A DNA stretch of 64,000 nucleotides, taken from Hyaloperonospora brassicae (lineage: Eukaryota > Oomycota > Peronosporomycetes > Peronosporales > Peronosporaceae). How positions within the stretch are numbered: the first letter of the stretch is position 1; every line of letters begins with the position of its first letter. The position numbers and the translations under genes were made by a program. Below the pieces are notes generated by a model. It was not told the origin of the DNA. It did not search any database and saw only the letters and a program-made list of their open reading frames with translations. Of the stretch, positions 26,701 through 39,151 are shown piece by piece. The stretch covers positions 1-64,000 of the forward strand of contig CANTFL010000460.1 of the NCBI GenBank assembly GCA_947650285.1, given 5' to 3'.

Positions 26701-27389
26701 TTGGACGGATACTGAGACGTGTGAGCCTTTCCAGAGGTAGACATTAGGCCATAAGTGGATATGCATCACTAAATGGGCCAGTGTGTGGTCACTTGATCTA
26801 TACGACCGAGAGCGTACTTATGACCGAATTCTTCATGAATCTTGTCGCTCCTGACCTTTCGCGTAATTACAGGGGTATAACTCCTGAATTATACTGTGCT
26901 GCCTAACCGAACAGTTAAGGGGCTGTTTTCGATATCGGGATGTTAAGGGGGTTGCTACTCAACGGACTGACAAGACAAGTACTCCCTGGAATTTTTCTTA
27001 CCTATCTTGAGGGAGGTTTGCTACGCGACGAAGCGACAGACTAACTACTTCTTTAGGTTCTACTTGAACTCAGTCTCGCTACGTAAATGATTTCAACGGG
27101 GGTCTCAAAGTGAATTCCTTCCTCGGAACAGGAGGGAAGACTGAACAAGTTATACCTTTAGGCATGATGACTACCTGCCACGTAGATCGCAAATAAAGTA
27201 GTACCAATATATTCCTATCTTTCAACTCCTCTAATCTAACCTTGACCTGTACACTGAATCTTCCTGTGACTGGTCATGAGCAGCCGGAGGTTGAGGGAGG
27301 GGTAAAGCCGTGAAGGCCAATAGGCTACCCATGAGAGACCCAGGTCTACCAATGTGGGACCAAAGCCTACTTAGGCACTAACTGCTCCT
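26701..27389. other. Unassigned segment between the LTR fragment and RNase H of element A
   Basis: This segment has moderate GC and no readable integrase motif (no HHCC zinc finger, no D,D35E signature) on the - strand. It may be diverged LTR or other internal sequence. It is the place where integrase is missing. Confidence 0.35.
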
Positions 27390-27399
27390 GTATCACTTT

Positions 27400-28560
27400 T
27401 GTCTGATGGCGTATCATCTTGGCTGATCTTGATATCGCAATAATTCGAGCAAGATGGTCAGCCTGCTCGGTCTTCAACAATTCATCGAGACGGCTCAGAG
27501 TCATCCTATTCGCCGATCTTTTTCAGCTACAACACTTCTTCCTTTTTCATTCAGCAAATCTTTGCTTGATAGTCGATCTGCACTTTGGTTTCATTCTCTC
27601 TTCATTTGCAAAAACTCATGACCCGGCCAAGATCTCAATTTTTTTTAACGCTTTATGCATCAAAAGTTGAAGGCCCGGTGCCTTGCAGTCGATTTCACCG
27701 CGCAATTGTCGAATCACCACATAAGAGTCGCTACAAAAAATTACTCGCCCCCTGTCCTGATCGCAAGTAAATCAAAGCATAGTAGCAAGCCATTTCACTC
27801 GGCTTCGTTCAAGGTTAGGTAGAGAGTATATCTGCATTCCGCCGCCACGATCGTTCACTCAGGCAGCCTCTATATCACGGCACTGTACGAACCTCCTTTA
27901 TTCTACATCACTGATGAATTATCGAAACTGGAAACCATCAACTCCTCATCTACTTCCACCGTCAGTAGTGGCGTTGATATCTTGAGTTGGCAGCTTTTCG
28001 CGGAAAGATTGCGATCAGCATCACTTTTACCTTCTCTCTCGGGGTGATACTCGATTCTAACATACCCAATATCTACGCCCCTTCTCTTTTGCACTTTTAT
28101 ACCTCCATAGTCCAATTTGACAGCAAAGCAGCCCACCGTCTTAATCTGCCGTTCAGCCCTTGTGATTGCAATAATTACGCTACAGTGGAATGTCGGGTCG
28201 GCACAGTGATCTCCTATGAAGCTAGTGTGGTTTAGCATACAGTCAAAACCCGGATTAATGCCAACACTTTCGTTTCCGCCTTCCCGTAATTAAGCTCCTT
28301 GGGCTTCATTGTGCACTTAGTGAACGCCACCGGATTATACAAACCGTCATACTCCTGTATCAAGGCCGCTGAGACAGCCCACTTGCTAGCGTAGACCACA
28401 ATCACGAGAGGTCGATCTGGGTTAAGAAATTAAAGCATAAGGGCTGTAGCTATCGTAGCCTTCGGCATTGTGAAAGCAATATTGATTTTCCTTCCATCGG
28501 TTTTCATTCGACCATTTGTCTGCTGGTGCAAGTTGAGCTCGACCGATCTCAAAGAAATAT
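27400..28560 (-). pseudogene. Gypsy RT connection and RNase H domains (element A)
   Basis: This is the continuation of the pol polyprotein after RT, spread over several frames. The connection part (about 28,560-28,000) includes a reading with CFAVKLDYGG and YHPERE. The RNase H part follows, with VSSFDNSS (first catalytic Asp region), ECRYTLYLTLNEAE, DLLAI and FDNCAVKSTA segments, and a C-terminal EFLQMKREXNQSADR. The motif order matches the second, C-terminal RNase H of oomycete gypsy polyproteins (F-D-G-S, then V-N-E-A-E, then N-Q-S-A-D). There are many stops and at least two frameshifts. It would have degraded the RNA strand during cDNA synthesis and is now inactive. Confidence 0.65.
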
Positions 28561-28572
28561 GATTCCCTTAGC

Positions 28573-29470
28573 TCATACAAACAGCGGCATATACCGCAAA
28601 ATCCTCGAAGAAGCGGCGGTAGAAATTTTAGCTTCCAAGAAAAGATTGCATATCTCGCAGCGTGCTAGGAATCGAGATGTTGACCAACAATTCACGTTCT
28701 TTGGTTGAGCCTCTAGACCGTTAATTGACACTCGACGTACCAAATAGTCGACCTTCCGGCACCTCAAAAATTTTCTACTAAGGCTGACGGACAGATTCCA
28801 CGAACTACATGCTTCCAGCAGCAGTTCTACTTTTGCGAACAGAGATTCCAATGACGCGACTGGTATGAGAAAATCGTCAATATAAGATCGCCGTTTTAGT
28901 ATTGAGGGTCGTTGATCCGTCTCAGGTTTTCTATCTTTGAATACGTCAATCTGACCATCGAAATCTAAACTCTGTCCGATCTTGTGATGCCCATAAAGCG
29001 CATTGTCAACAAGAGGTTGGTAGATCTGGTGCGCGTTATTTTGTCCAAAAGTCATTTGTCGCCATTCGAAAAGCCAAATGGCGTGGTAAACGCTATGATC
29101 AATTTCGCTCTTTCGGTCATTTCAATGACCCAGAATCAACTGGCCAAATTCAATCGAACAGTACCACAGACCAATGTCCATGTCTTCCAGCAGATCACTG
29201 ATTAACGCCATGGGGTAAACATCTGTCGCGTCGGCTGATTCACTCTTCGACAAATAATACAAAGGCAATTTTTCATTTCATCCTTCATGATGATCACCAC
29301 TATCGGAGACGCCCAAGTCGACGTAAATGGCTGGATGATCTTAGCCACTAGTAACCCTTTAATGAGCTCCGACAACTTCTCCCAATATTTGAGCTCGATC
29401 GGACGGACCCTTTGTGCTATCGGTGCGGCCCCACCGACATCGATATCACACATATCTCCTCGTGCTTTTG
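28573..29470 (-). pseudogene. Gypsy reverse transcriptase (element A)
   Basis: RNA-dependent DNA polymerase of Ty3/gypsy type. The N-terminal part (29,453-29,202) contains IELKYWEKLSELIKGLL, then TSTWASPIVV, then RRVNQPTR. This is the usual K-x-E-I-x-x-L-L, S-P-W-A-S-P-V-V and D-Y-R-x-L-N series, with the Asp of that last motif changed. A middle frame carries NLASWFWVIEMTERAK and FTTPFGFSN. The catalytic box YIDD is intact in the frame 29,055-28,573 (SYIDDFLIPVASLES), followed by the thumb reading LVRRVSINGLEA. At least two frameshifts and several stops separate these blocks. Neighbours are the acidic linker upstream and RNase H downstream on the same strand. Confidence 0.88.
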
Positions 29471-29513
29471 GCGGTATAGCATTACCCTTACCTATTAGGA
29501 GGTGACGACTCTT

Positions 29514-30053
29514 CTAAATCAACGATATGAGCTTTTGTTGATCTGTGGTGAGACGTACATTGAGATCGCCGATCTGAGTGCCATCAATGGTCACTTCATC
29601 CGCAGCAGTCGAAATCTCTGACAACACCGCCATGTGCTGTTCGATTGCTTCAGGAAACAAATAACCAATCCCGTGATAGTAGACTGGTGCTTCTGCGATC
29701 TCAGTTTCATCGAATGTGGGCAACTTCTCCTCTTCAAACTCTTTCTTCTCATTAGAATAATTTAATTCTGATCTGTCATTATTCAGATCGGCCACCATTG
29801 AAGACCGTCTACTACCATGCCCTTCTTTCCCGATCCAGTGATCTTCTTTCGTAGCACACTGAGCTCCGATCTCATGGTTGTTATTTAGGGGCGATAGATC
29901 TACTTCATCCAGTGATGCCGTATCAACTTCGTTGATCCTTCCTTCCCCTGTTACCACGGTATCTTTCCTTTGCAAATTATCGTTTTCGGCCTGTTGCGTT
30001 ACCATATAGATCGCTGGATTTAAATCTTTTAGCTGATCGGCCGGTCGCTTCAT
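29514..30053 (-). pseudogene. Protease-RT linker of element A (179 open codons)
   Basis: A 179-codon open frame directly upstream of RT on the - strand. It is hydrophilic and acidic in its middle, has NEKKEFEEEKLPTFDETEIA near residue 105, and ends with LNVRLTTDQQKLISLI before a stop. Just after that stop the same strand continues as GKGNAIPPKARGDMCDIDVG, matching the 'gkg.alPP.a.g..cdIdvg' entry into gypsy RT. So it is the tail of the protease-RT spacer rather than a separate gene. It is the longest uninterrupted piece of pol in element A. Confidence 0.6.
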
Positions 30054-30601
30054 GATACGTTTAGGGACGACGTTTTTAAGCGATCTACCAATGGCCCTAT
30101 ATGCTCCTCTAGAAATTCATTCATGCGATCCGTCGTAGCATCTTACGCCAGAGTTAGCCACTCTTTGTAACTCCCCGATCCGACCGCCACAAAGCCTTTA
30201 TTCCGTGGTATCATATCGCCTTCCGTCCACAATTCTAATATGTTATGTGAGTAGGCAGTATGATCTCGTGATCACATAGATTGGTCATCTGCAGATACTT
30301 CCTTTTGCAAAACCTTGATAACACTGAAGGTACCCAATCTGATATCTAGTAACCCATGACATTATCTTGGCCCACCAATCTCAAACTTCACTTCTCTTGA
30401 ATCTGCAACCGGAATCACTACATGTTAGTCATTAGCCGTCATATTCTGTATCTACAATCCGTATGAGGAACGACGTTTGCGGGGTGATTACGGAATTCTT
30501 CTAAAAGACATAGCGCGCCGTCGGCTAGATCGAGCTACCCTCCGGAAGGGTATCATAAAGTTCATTCCCAAAATCGAATCTTGTCCCGCTTGATCGCCTG
30601 C

Positions 30602-31063
30602 CTACACATTGCAATAGTATACCGGTGATCCCGCAAGGGTTAATTTGATCTTCTTACGTCCTATCATCATGTACATAGTTTCTCCGCTCCCGATACACTC
30701 GTGTCGCTGACTTTCGTCAATATTACAACCGACCTTACGAGCAAAGGAGGTGTCAATAATCGACACTTTAGCACCGGAATCGAATAACAGAGTAGCTTTC
30801 ACGTTGTTGATCTTACCAACAACTTTCGCCTGTTTGTACCACTTCCCAGGCGAGTAATGCTTCCAGTATCCGTGATATGCACTATACGCGAGTTCGGTAT
30901 ACATAATTTGTTCAGATCGCATATACTTGTCGATCCTCATGAGAATGGAGACGGAAAAGACATGTTTTGACTTCGAACGAGATACATTTGTTTCCATATA
31001 TGTAATATGGTTACTCTCGCAATCTGTCTCCTTTTTTCCTTTTATGCAATAATGCAGAGCCAT
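30602..31063 (-). pseudogene. Gypsy aspartic protease (element A)
   Basis: Retropepsin that would have matured the Gag-Pol polyprotein. In the 153-codon frame, ATLLFDSGAKVSIIDTSFA holds the catalytic D-S-G triad (about residues 100-115), followed by CNIDESQRHECIGSGETMYM. The same stretches occur in diverged form in element B at 56.6-56.9 kb. The N-terminal 60 residues have no protease similarity and belong to the spacer after the zinc knuckles. The frame stops at 30,602, before the usual I-L-G-M-D-F block, so the domain is truncated or frameshifted. The triad itself is intact, unlike in B. Confidence 0.85.
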
Positions 31064-31220
31064 TAACGTCGGCTCGTACCAGATTCCAACCTGCCGAGCG
31101 CCCTAGTTTGACATCTTCTTGGACTTTTCTGGCAACATCCCCGCATACTTGTATAAGACGTACCAATGGCTGATTATGTTTTATAACTCCTCATTTGGAC
31201 ACTATACCCGGTCATGCATC

Positions 31221-33540
31221 TCACAACAGACGCGACACACAAAAAACAATTATCTGAGGGTCGTCCGTTACGCTCACGATTCTAAGAGTGAGCCAATTCC
31301 AGTAACCGAGATCTCCATGCTTGGTCGACCCACAATTAGTACAAGGGTTTAATGGCGTACTGCGACCTTGGTAGGCTTGGCGGGTATTCGGATCCGCTGT
31401 TCCAATGTTTGCTGTAGTGTCGCTGGTTTCATTGTATCGATTCGTAGCAGCAGCTAAATGATTTGATCTCAGACAACTTTCTGATATCGATTCAAAGGTG
31501 TCTGAATCTGACTCGCTGCAGATGTTTTCGGTACGTATTATCCTCACCTCCGTGCGGGCTTACATGGCACTGGACCGGGTGCTTCTTTCTGTCTGAGATT
31601 TAACGATCTTATCATCACTTTCCCTTGTCGCGACTTCCCTCGTTGGTATCTGTGCAATGTCTTGTGCATGGCTTCAGCATAACCTAAATTCATCATTAGC
31701 AGTTTATTTGATAGTTCGAAATCATCCAAACTTTCAATGAAAAGGCTTACACGTTCCTTGTGTACATCTAACAATCCTGTCATCGCCGGTATATTCGCCT
31801 GCAATTCCATCACGTTCATCCGATATAAGTATTCCAGGGGACCTTCTTCCAAACGCTTCTTCGCGTGGAAATATTGTCGGCTCGCTGACATACCGTGTCC
31901 CGCATATTATACAAGGAAGCTGTTCATTGTATCTTTTCACTAGAATCTCGTCAATCTGCTCAGCTGTCGGTACAAGTAGCGGTCTTGGCCCACAATTAAA
32001 TCACTAAAAACTAAGCATATGTTTGTCCGGCGCTTGGTCCCGGATAATTGATTACTTCACTTTGCCCATCCAGTTTTGCGCTATGTCTTCTTTTCGATCT
32101 TTCCCGGGAATTCCTTAAGCTCATTGATCGCTAAGATTCTGATCCTCTGAGTGACGGCACTAGCCTTAGTAGCCATACCGGTCGCGGCGACTTGAGATCG
32201 TCTCGGTTCGATTATTCATAGATCATCCAAAACGTATTCTGCCTTTTGGTGGATTGGATCGTAAGTGATAGACTCCACCGATCCCATATCCACATCCGGT
32301 ATGTCGTAGTTGTCTCGCGAAGATTGAAGAAACGTACGGCGATCTGAGTGACGGTTTTGCTGTCGGTTCATTCGTTGGGATGCTCGCTGATCCGACTCGT
32401 ACTTCTTCATTTCTGTATGGGAGAATCAACTTATATCGCCCTCTTCCCGATCTTCCAGCCTAATAGGGGCACCGCTAGACCTTGGTTGTGTGTAGATCTC
32501 GATTGCTCTCTAATCACTTCGGTCATGGCCTTGCCCATTCTGTTATTCAGAAACGATACCCCCGATAGTCCCAGAGACATCCGTGTCGAATGCTGATGGA
32601 CCCATCTGACTCGATCTCGAAGTCAGCTATGGCATAGTGGGGCGATCCTGAGGGGTGTTCTTGAGGTGAAATCGAGGGTATGGCGATCTCGTTTATACGA
32701 GTGGTAGTCGTTCCCACCAGAAGTATCATGGCATCCACGAACTCGTTTACTGCGTTCTTCAACTGTTTTAAGATGCATCCCATCAAATCATCTCCCTCGA
32801 AAATATTCGAGCAGAAGACCGTGTCTTTCAACACCCCAAAATAACATTTGTCGTGCCGAAATTGCTAGTAACGGGCGGCGGAATCGAGATCGGCTTATTC
32901 AGAAGACCGATAAACTTGTGCCGTGATATCTTAATTGCTGGGTCTGTCTTGAGCAGTGTCTTCAAGTGGCGATAATAGCACTGCCATTTTGCATGCTCCC
33001 ACATACCGTCCGCCATTTCAGTCTCTATAAGCACGATCTTTACTGGGTAGTATTTGGTCGTAGCATCGCGATCTCGTTCAGGTTTTATTGTATTACTCTT
33101 CGACTCAGATCTTCGAATTCCACGGTCTGGTCGATCCAGCGATATTTGTCTTCTGAGATCAGCGTTCTCATGTTAGCTCGTCCCGATGTGTCAGCCTTCG
33201 TGATTATCTTCCTCGGCTTCAGGTCGGATGACCCGTCGACGATGAGATAGGGTTTGAGTTTCACCGGTTTGGTTTTCACCGTTCGAATTTTAATCAGCAG
33301 ACCACTCTTTGCAGAGCAATCTGCGGTGGCCTCCGAAAGGACCATGGGAGGGACTTAAGGTTTATCTTCCAGATCAGTATTTCGATCATCCTTTTCCATT
33401 TTCATTGCATCAGAGTCCCTCCCGAAACTCTTATGATCTAAGGATCTTACGCTTCTGCGTGTCTGCGTCGATCCATCTGTCGATGACACTTCAATCCCAG
33501 GTTCTTGCTTGATCTTGACAGTGGACTCACGGTGAGACAC
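31221..33540 (-). pseudogene. Gag of element A with zinc knuckle
   Basis: Nucleocapsid/capsid precursor, in pieces: 33,540-33,355 (VKIKQEPGIEVSSTDGSTQT, opening with an ATG about 33 bp inside the LTR edge), 33,345-33,085 (basic), 32,834-32,547, 32,410-32,216 (DNYDIPDVDMG, acidic) and 31,891-31,544. The last is the retrotransposon gag core, with YFHAKKRLEEGPLEYLYRMN and RVSLFIESLDDFELSNKLL. A knuckle follows at about 31,320: CTNCGSTKHGDLGYW. It fits C-x2-C-x4-H-x4-C except that the last Cys is Tyr. A second set of Cys-like positions follows in decayed form. At least five frameshifts break the ORF. It would package element RNA in cytoplasmic particles. Confidence 0.75.
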
Positions 33541-33573
33541 AGAGGCCTCCTATGATAACGGAACGGACACCAT

Positions 33574-35000
33574 TGTGGTGAAGTCGATCTCACAAAATTG
33601 CTAGTGTGAGTGTCTATATTCCACTTGTCCAGACTTGCCGACTCACCGAGGGGACTCTCCGATCCGTGCCTTGTTGTACAGCCTTGTGCTCACCTCGTGT
33701 AACCGTATGTTGGGCTGGTATAAGATCTTCGTAATGGCCTTGGGAGATGTCGATCTCGCTGAGAGGTTAAGTTGAGAGTTCGCTTCCGGTGCGTAAACCT
33801 TCACACCACGAACTGGGGTCTGCGATAAAAATTTAAGTCGCGACGATCACTATGTGCAGATGTCGCGATCTGGATCTTTAATCACACCGATCTCAATTTT
33901 CTTCGGGATCGGGGTCTTTGCTGTGTGTTGCGTCAACCTTGCCTTGGTATCAGTATGATCTGGTCTTAGTACGGCCAATCTTGTCGGACGTGACATCATC
34001 TTGGGCGAGATAGGTTTTTTTGTTTTGCCAGAATGAATTGTGCGCTTATATCCGGTAGATCGCTTCAATCTTGCTCGGTCGTGTCTTGAACTCCTTGTCT
34101 AAATGTTTTGACCACTTGAGCCGTCTATCGATCTTGTGTCAAGTCCTTTTCTATTGTTGCTGCTACCCTAGCAGTTGAGTTGAGTGTGAGATCTTGATAG
34201 ATCCGGACGATATCTTCCAATATTGCGCTTCTCGATCTTAGCCAACAATCCGAGGATCGATCTTTAATGTCCTAGCGACACTCGTGCCTTGGGCCGCCGG
34301 TGAATCCATATCAATCTTGCCCGGAAAGAAGAGGGGAACGCGCGTCGTGCGCAAAAGAAGTAGAGTTCAAGTCTGTTTATTAACCAAACTAATTACTAGC
34401 CAACCTATCTTTCAGTTTATTCCTGACTGTAGGTCTTTCTCGAAACCGGTATAATCTTTGAGCTTGATCGCCCCCTTGAACACGTGTTGAATTTTCTTGA
34501 CCTGTACTTCAACGATAGCGCCAGTATCCCAGGTATCGTACCTAGAACATTATAATATTTTAAATTCCAGATATAGTAATAAATACCAATCCTCAGCGCT
34601 AAAACAACCAATATGTGACCCAAAATGTCAAATGTGTCCAAAACCGTTCTCCACGTCAATTCAACAAGCTTCCACCGCCTTGTATGGTCTGAACTTGTGA
34701 TATATCACTCAAGGACCACTATCGAGTGTATATATCATGATCCAGGAGTCTCTTTGGCGATATATTCATACTCAACAGGTAACATGACCGATCCGATACC
34801 CAATTCGAGATCGTTGAAGATCCACACGGTACAATTCAGCAATAGATGCTATTCTGTTCATTGTACATGCTCCAAAACCACCCTTCAGGCTTTGTATGGT
34901 TCACGAGACCCTCCACATGTCTTAGATTAACTTCCTGGAATATATTAAGTATTTACACTTTAGATCGGGCTCTAATTAACCAAAATCAGTACTTACCTTG
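33574..35000 (-). repeat. 5' LTR of element A (right end uncertain)
   Basis: The left edge reads TGTGGTGAAG on the + strand. On the - strand this gives an LTR ending in CACA, then one base, then a TGGTGTCCGTTCCG primer-binding-site-like sequence. The LTR is a diverged homologue of the element B LTR. Matches include TTTGACCACTTGAGCCGTC (34,112 here; TATGACCACTTGAACCGTC in B), CTTGCCCGGAA at 34,315 and TATTAACCAA at 34,378. It is rich in GATC. Similarity to B can be followed to about 34,470 (TCGAAACCG); beyond that it is weak, so the outer end could be anywhere from 34.5 to 35.3 kb. Confidence 0.65.
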
Positions 35001-35339
35001 TGAGACCGATTGAGAGTGTCACAGATCTGCATGATGTTACACCTTCGTCTTAGAGTCATATCGCACCAACTGGTCCCAGATGGACCTTTCCTAGAGTGAT
35101 TTTGCCACAATATTCACGATTGTTGCCTATATTAGTCAATATGATGTCCCAAATGTTCGTGAATTAGGATCCTGGTGTGTAGATTGGTGAACCAGTCTCC
35201 ACCTGCTTCAACATACACGTTCTTATCCTCGATCAACCTTCAGAAGGATTGATTGACTTCCTACCTTCCTTTGTCTTTGATCACACCGTGGAATTCATAT
35301 ATATCTGCGATTCGTCTCACATTGGTCCATTGAAATCAT

Positions 35340-35435
35340 TCCTTTCTACTCCGCGGCTTATATATGTTGATACCCTATGGGATCGTATTCCGGTTCCTAA
35401 TCGATTGCTAGATCACTAGGTGTCATTTTCCACCA
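35340..35435 (+). repeat. 3' end of a family-2 LTR
   Basis: It resembles bases 1-117: a GATCGTAT segment, TAGATCACTAGGTG against TGGATCGCCAGGTC, and the same CCACCAGTAAG end. It is oriented + and abuts the right side of element A. It is the left part of another element whose body would lie to the right, but no clear polyprotein follows. Confidence 0.42.
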
Positions 35436-35499
35436 GTAAGTGATGCTTTAACTGGGTGGTTCCCGATCCACGTCCCACAATTTGATTATAAAATTTGCC
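35436..35499 (+). promoter_or_regulatory. Primer-binding-site-like leader, copy b
   Basis: Same layout as copy a (118-176): a 5-nt spacer after CCACCA, then TGATGCTTTAA in place of TGGCGCCTCAA, a CCGATCC core, TTTGATTA and TTTGCC. The TGGCGCC core has been lost by substitutions, so it would not pair well with the same primer. Confidence 0.4.
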
Positions 35500-35635
35500 T
35501 CAGTTATATCTATATCAGGTAAAGAAGCCTAAGCTTAAAAGCTGGCAAAAAATTGCATGGAACTTACCAAGTTGCTGGATGGTATGTGGAGTGTGCGCTA
35601 AGCTTAGATATCACCAGCACACCCTACAGACTATT

Positions 35636-35692
35636 CCCAGTGGTGTATGTATTGTGGTCATCGATCCTACTAGAAGATTTTTAGAATATTGA
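35636..35692 (+). repeat. Leader block, copy c
   Basis: CAGTGGTGTATGTATTGTGG is followed by TCATCGATCCTACTAGAAG, matching copy a from its GTGG to the TAGAA segment. It lies 200 bp downstream of copy b in the same orientation, which suggests a partial tandem duplication or a second truncated element. Confidence 0.45.
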
Positions 35693-37669
35693 ACTGGAAG
35701 ATAACAAATTCGAAGTGGAGAGGATCGCCGATGCAAGATCCTGTCGGAAAACACAATTCAGACGAGTAGTTTGACACTTTTTTGTCTTTTGGGAATCATA
35801 CATGGATCCTGATTTGGTGCACGAGGCGGGTCTAAATTGCGGTGCTTTGTTGCTTGACTTTGATCGCATTCGGGCTAGCAGAATTTTATTATAGGTGATG
35901 CGAAAATGCGAGGAAGGTTCGCAAGATCAATAACCTTTAGGTTGTTCGAGGGGGAGCTGAAGCTGTGCAGACCAGCTGCGCAGAAATTGATATAGGGTAA
36001 TAGGAAAGATAACTAGGACGATTAGGGCCCATCACGTCCTGATCGCGGCCGAAAGCGCTTATTAAAAAATGACAATTGCAAGACAATACCATGAAAACGT
36101 GGGATCGGGGATACGTGATGCTGGGTCAATTATTTACGGAACTGGTAACCCCAAGAATCTGTTGAGCTAACATCGACAACGCCGAGGCCAGATTGCGAAT
36201 GTTTAAATGCTTGTGACTAAGACAGGGATACGAACTGTGTGTCTCTCCGGCCGCGGGAAGTGAAGAAAGCAGACATTTTACATAACGCGGAGATCGCAGT
36301 TTCCTTAGATCATTCTTTGCAGTGTGACCTGGAAAATCCATTTTTAGCTAAGCCCGGCGTAGAATATTTTTTTGTTGCGCCGGCGAAAGTATCTTGCCAG
36401 GTTGGAAGTGTTCGGCGACAAGTGCGTAAATTTTCAAAGAGCTTGCGCTCTCGATCCACGAAGTCTCGATACAAGTCCAGCTGAGGAAGTAATCACACAA
36501 CGGGCTTAAACGAGATCGGCTCGACCGGTCTCTTCAAGATCACCAGAATTCTTGGGCGTTGACAGATGAGATCTGCGCAAAAGTGAAGAATCAAGGTACC
36601 CAATTAGTACCGGCCAGTGCGGGAATAGGCCCATGGCCCATATCTTATGGAAACGGATACTTCTTTGGCTTGGAAAAGATGTGGTAAACATTATCATGTC
36701 CAACCTTAATAGGAATGTCCAGCTAACTCGCCCTCACAGACCATGGTGCGACTTAAAAACTAGATATAGCTACGCGTTCACAATACCCCGGGATCCACCG
36801 GCTGCGCGGAACCTTGTTCAAGGTACAATAATTAAAATTTACAAAAGATAGACGATCGTGAACCGTAGCGCAATCTTTATTATCGACGCTAGGTAAACCG
36901 ATATATTTGCTAATTTTTTTAATAAGCAAATATATTGCGGCAACGTTGGCAGAAGGCGCAAGACAAACGGATCTGACGAAGCGAAGGCTGAAGCCGGACT
37001 GGGAGAGTCCACGTTGATCGGTGATCCAGGTGCATTAGACGTATCGGCGGTCGGAGTAGAAAGACGCGGGGAGTAACTGTATCGCGACAGGGCTATAAAG
37101 GTGTCTGCCTTAATTGATCCGTCGGTCTTCTTTTTGTCCAAATCAATTGACGGAGGTGCTCGCAATTTCTGCTTTATAAGAACTGCAGGTCACTTCGTGA
37201 AAGTGAGAAGACGGAAAGATCGATGCATTTAGGCGGGATCCAGTTGGCACTGGTCGGTAATTCTGCGGAGCTTATAGTAGACGAATCCGCGCAATCTTTG
37301 ATCCGACGACGCTAGTGAGGTGTTGCGGCAGGACCTACATTAGCAGCCGCGGATAAGATAGGCGGATCCGATGCTGATATGATCTGATAAGCAAAGCAAA
37401 TTACGTACTCCGGAAGGGATTCTCGATCGCGTATCTCCTAAATCCGCTCGCTTTTTATACAGGCGACAGAAACCTAGTATCATTTCAGTCCCGTACTCAC
37501 GAGCCCAAACTGCTTTTTCAGCTAAGTGGCAGCATTCGTCTTATTACAGATATCGCTTTTAAGACGATGATGGTCGGTCTGGATGGCTGCCATGCGAGAT
37601 CGCTGGTAGCCATTCAGATGAATTGGCGATTTTCATGTTGGTGATCCAAGCAGCGTTTTTTGTACTATT

Positions 37670-38340
37670 ACACTCGGTGCTTCATGTATTCAAGCTTCTC
37701 CGCATGATACAGGCTTATCTCGATCAGTTTAGCTATTGCTAAATCCAAATCCTGCTTTACTGAATTAGAATCCCGCTGAGTATTCTCTTGGACGATATGG
37801 CGCTCGACCTTGGCCTTGTGGAGCGCTGAATCAGCCATTTGAATTTTTCCGACTCAATCTGAAGAATTCTCAGCTCCTGCTGAAACTCTGATCATCTCTA
37901 AAGCGCCTCGCCATGCTGCTGACGCAGATATTCATATTGTTTATAACAAAATTTTCACGTATAGAGCAGAAAACGCATACAGATCCTGTAACGCCTTCTG
38001 TAACTTCTCATAGTGAAACAGTTGCTCTAAAAGCGTTCTAACAGAGATTTGTACTGATCCAGCATGTCTGGATGGGCGTCAACTTGGTGGTCCAGAGAGG
38101 CTAATAGATCCGTCAGATTTTGACGACTTTTGGCTACAAATGGAACGACTGTGGAACTCGGGTAGAGGATTCACGGATTTGCCCGTGCGGTACCAGTCGG
38201 ATCCAGATATGTCGATCTTAAAGAAGTTTCGACGGATCTGGACAAAGATTAGGTGTGACGGATAGAGCGAATACGGCTGAATTAAAAAGAGTCGGTAAAT
38301 AACGTCTGAGAAGACGGGGAAGCGAGTGAAGAATCCATGA
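37670..38340 (-). pseudogene. Coiled-coil accessory ORF remnant
   Basis: Reading the - strand across three frames gives a run of helical, heptad-like segments: MLDQYKSLLERF, HYEKLQKALQDLYAFSALYV, KQYEYLRQQHGEAL, then ALHKAKVERHIVQENTQRDS and DLDLAIAKLIEISLYHAEKL. Density of Leu, Lys, Glu and Gln supports a long coiled coil. I do not recognise the family by name, but similar degenerate coiled-coil ORFs lie beside element B (42.6-43.2 kb) and element C (62.0-62.5 kb). No enzyme motif is present. Several stops and frameshifts make it a pseudogene. It may be gag-like or an accessory structural protein. Confidence 0.45.
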
Positions 38341-39151
38341 TGAAGCCGTGACCAAAAAGCCGATGTGCAGCTAGACTGACGCTGACCTCCAGCCGACGAT
38401 ACAGGGGACAGTTATGAAGAAATGGATCAAAGACAGGTGTGAAAATTGTGCTAAGAAACCGTTGTCCTACTACCCGGCTTAGGTACGAAGTGTGGTTGGT
38501 GTATGAAGACTACTAGATCCGATTTGAGAGTGGATTTAGTCAAAATGGGTAAGACCAAAATTACAGGAGATCCGTTTATAGAGTGGCTTCGTTCCGAGAG
38601 TGGATAGGATCCAAGAGTGAATCCGGTCCAAGAAGGGATCCTATCAGAGAGGTGATCCCAGATGAGATCTGAGCCGTGGTCGATACCGTATCAGATCCTG
38701 ACGAAAATAGGAATAAGGGATAAATCAATGAGTCTACGATGTACAAGAGATAGAGTGATTTATTAACGACGCGTGGCGAGTGCCTCCTGTATCGATAGGA
38801 TAGTTCGTATGTTTTGTGAGATAGTTGATTACCATTTAACAGAGCTCAATTTTTTCCGAAAGACAAACGTCATCTCTTTCGGGCTGGATCTTTGGCCTCC
38901 CAACGATATCGAAAGTTACGCCTATCGTATGTAAAAGTAGCGCCTCTCGATTGTTTGCTCAGGTGCGTTTAGAACTCTCACAACATCACAACAACTGCGA
39001 TCGTACGGAACAAGAAAGAAAGAATGATCAAGATCGCCAGACGGCTTAAGTGGTCAGAAGATCAAGCAGATCAAGATCTACATATTTGATGATGCTATCT
39101 TGTTGAGATCCAGGTAGCTCATATCGAATATTAAAAGCTACCTGTGATCGT

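Larger units (their letters stand above)
26549..35000 (-). mobile_element. Ty3/gypsy retrotransposon A, lacking integrase
   Basis: On the - strand, right to left: a 5' LTR (left edge at 33,574), gag (33,540 to about 31,500), zinc knuckles (about 31,300), aspartic protease (about 30,750), reverse transcriptase (29,450-28,550), RNase H (to about 27,400), then an LTR-like end at 26,549-26,700. Integrase and chromodomain, which follow RNase H in element B, are absent: only about 0.7 kb separates RNase H from the LTR fragment. The 5' LTR is a diverged relative of the element B LTR. The right limit is uncertain by several hundred bases. Confidence 0.75.
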
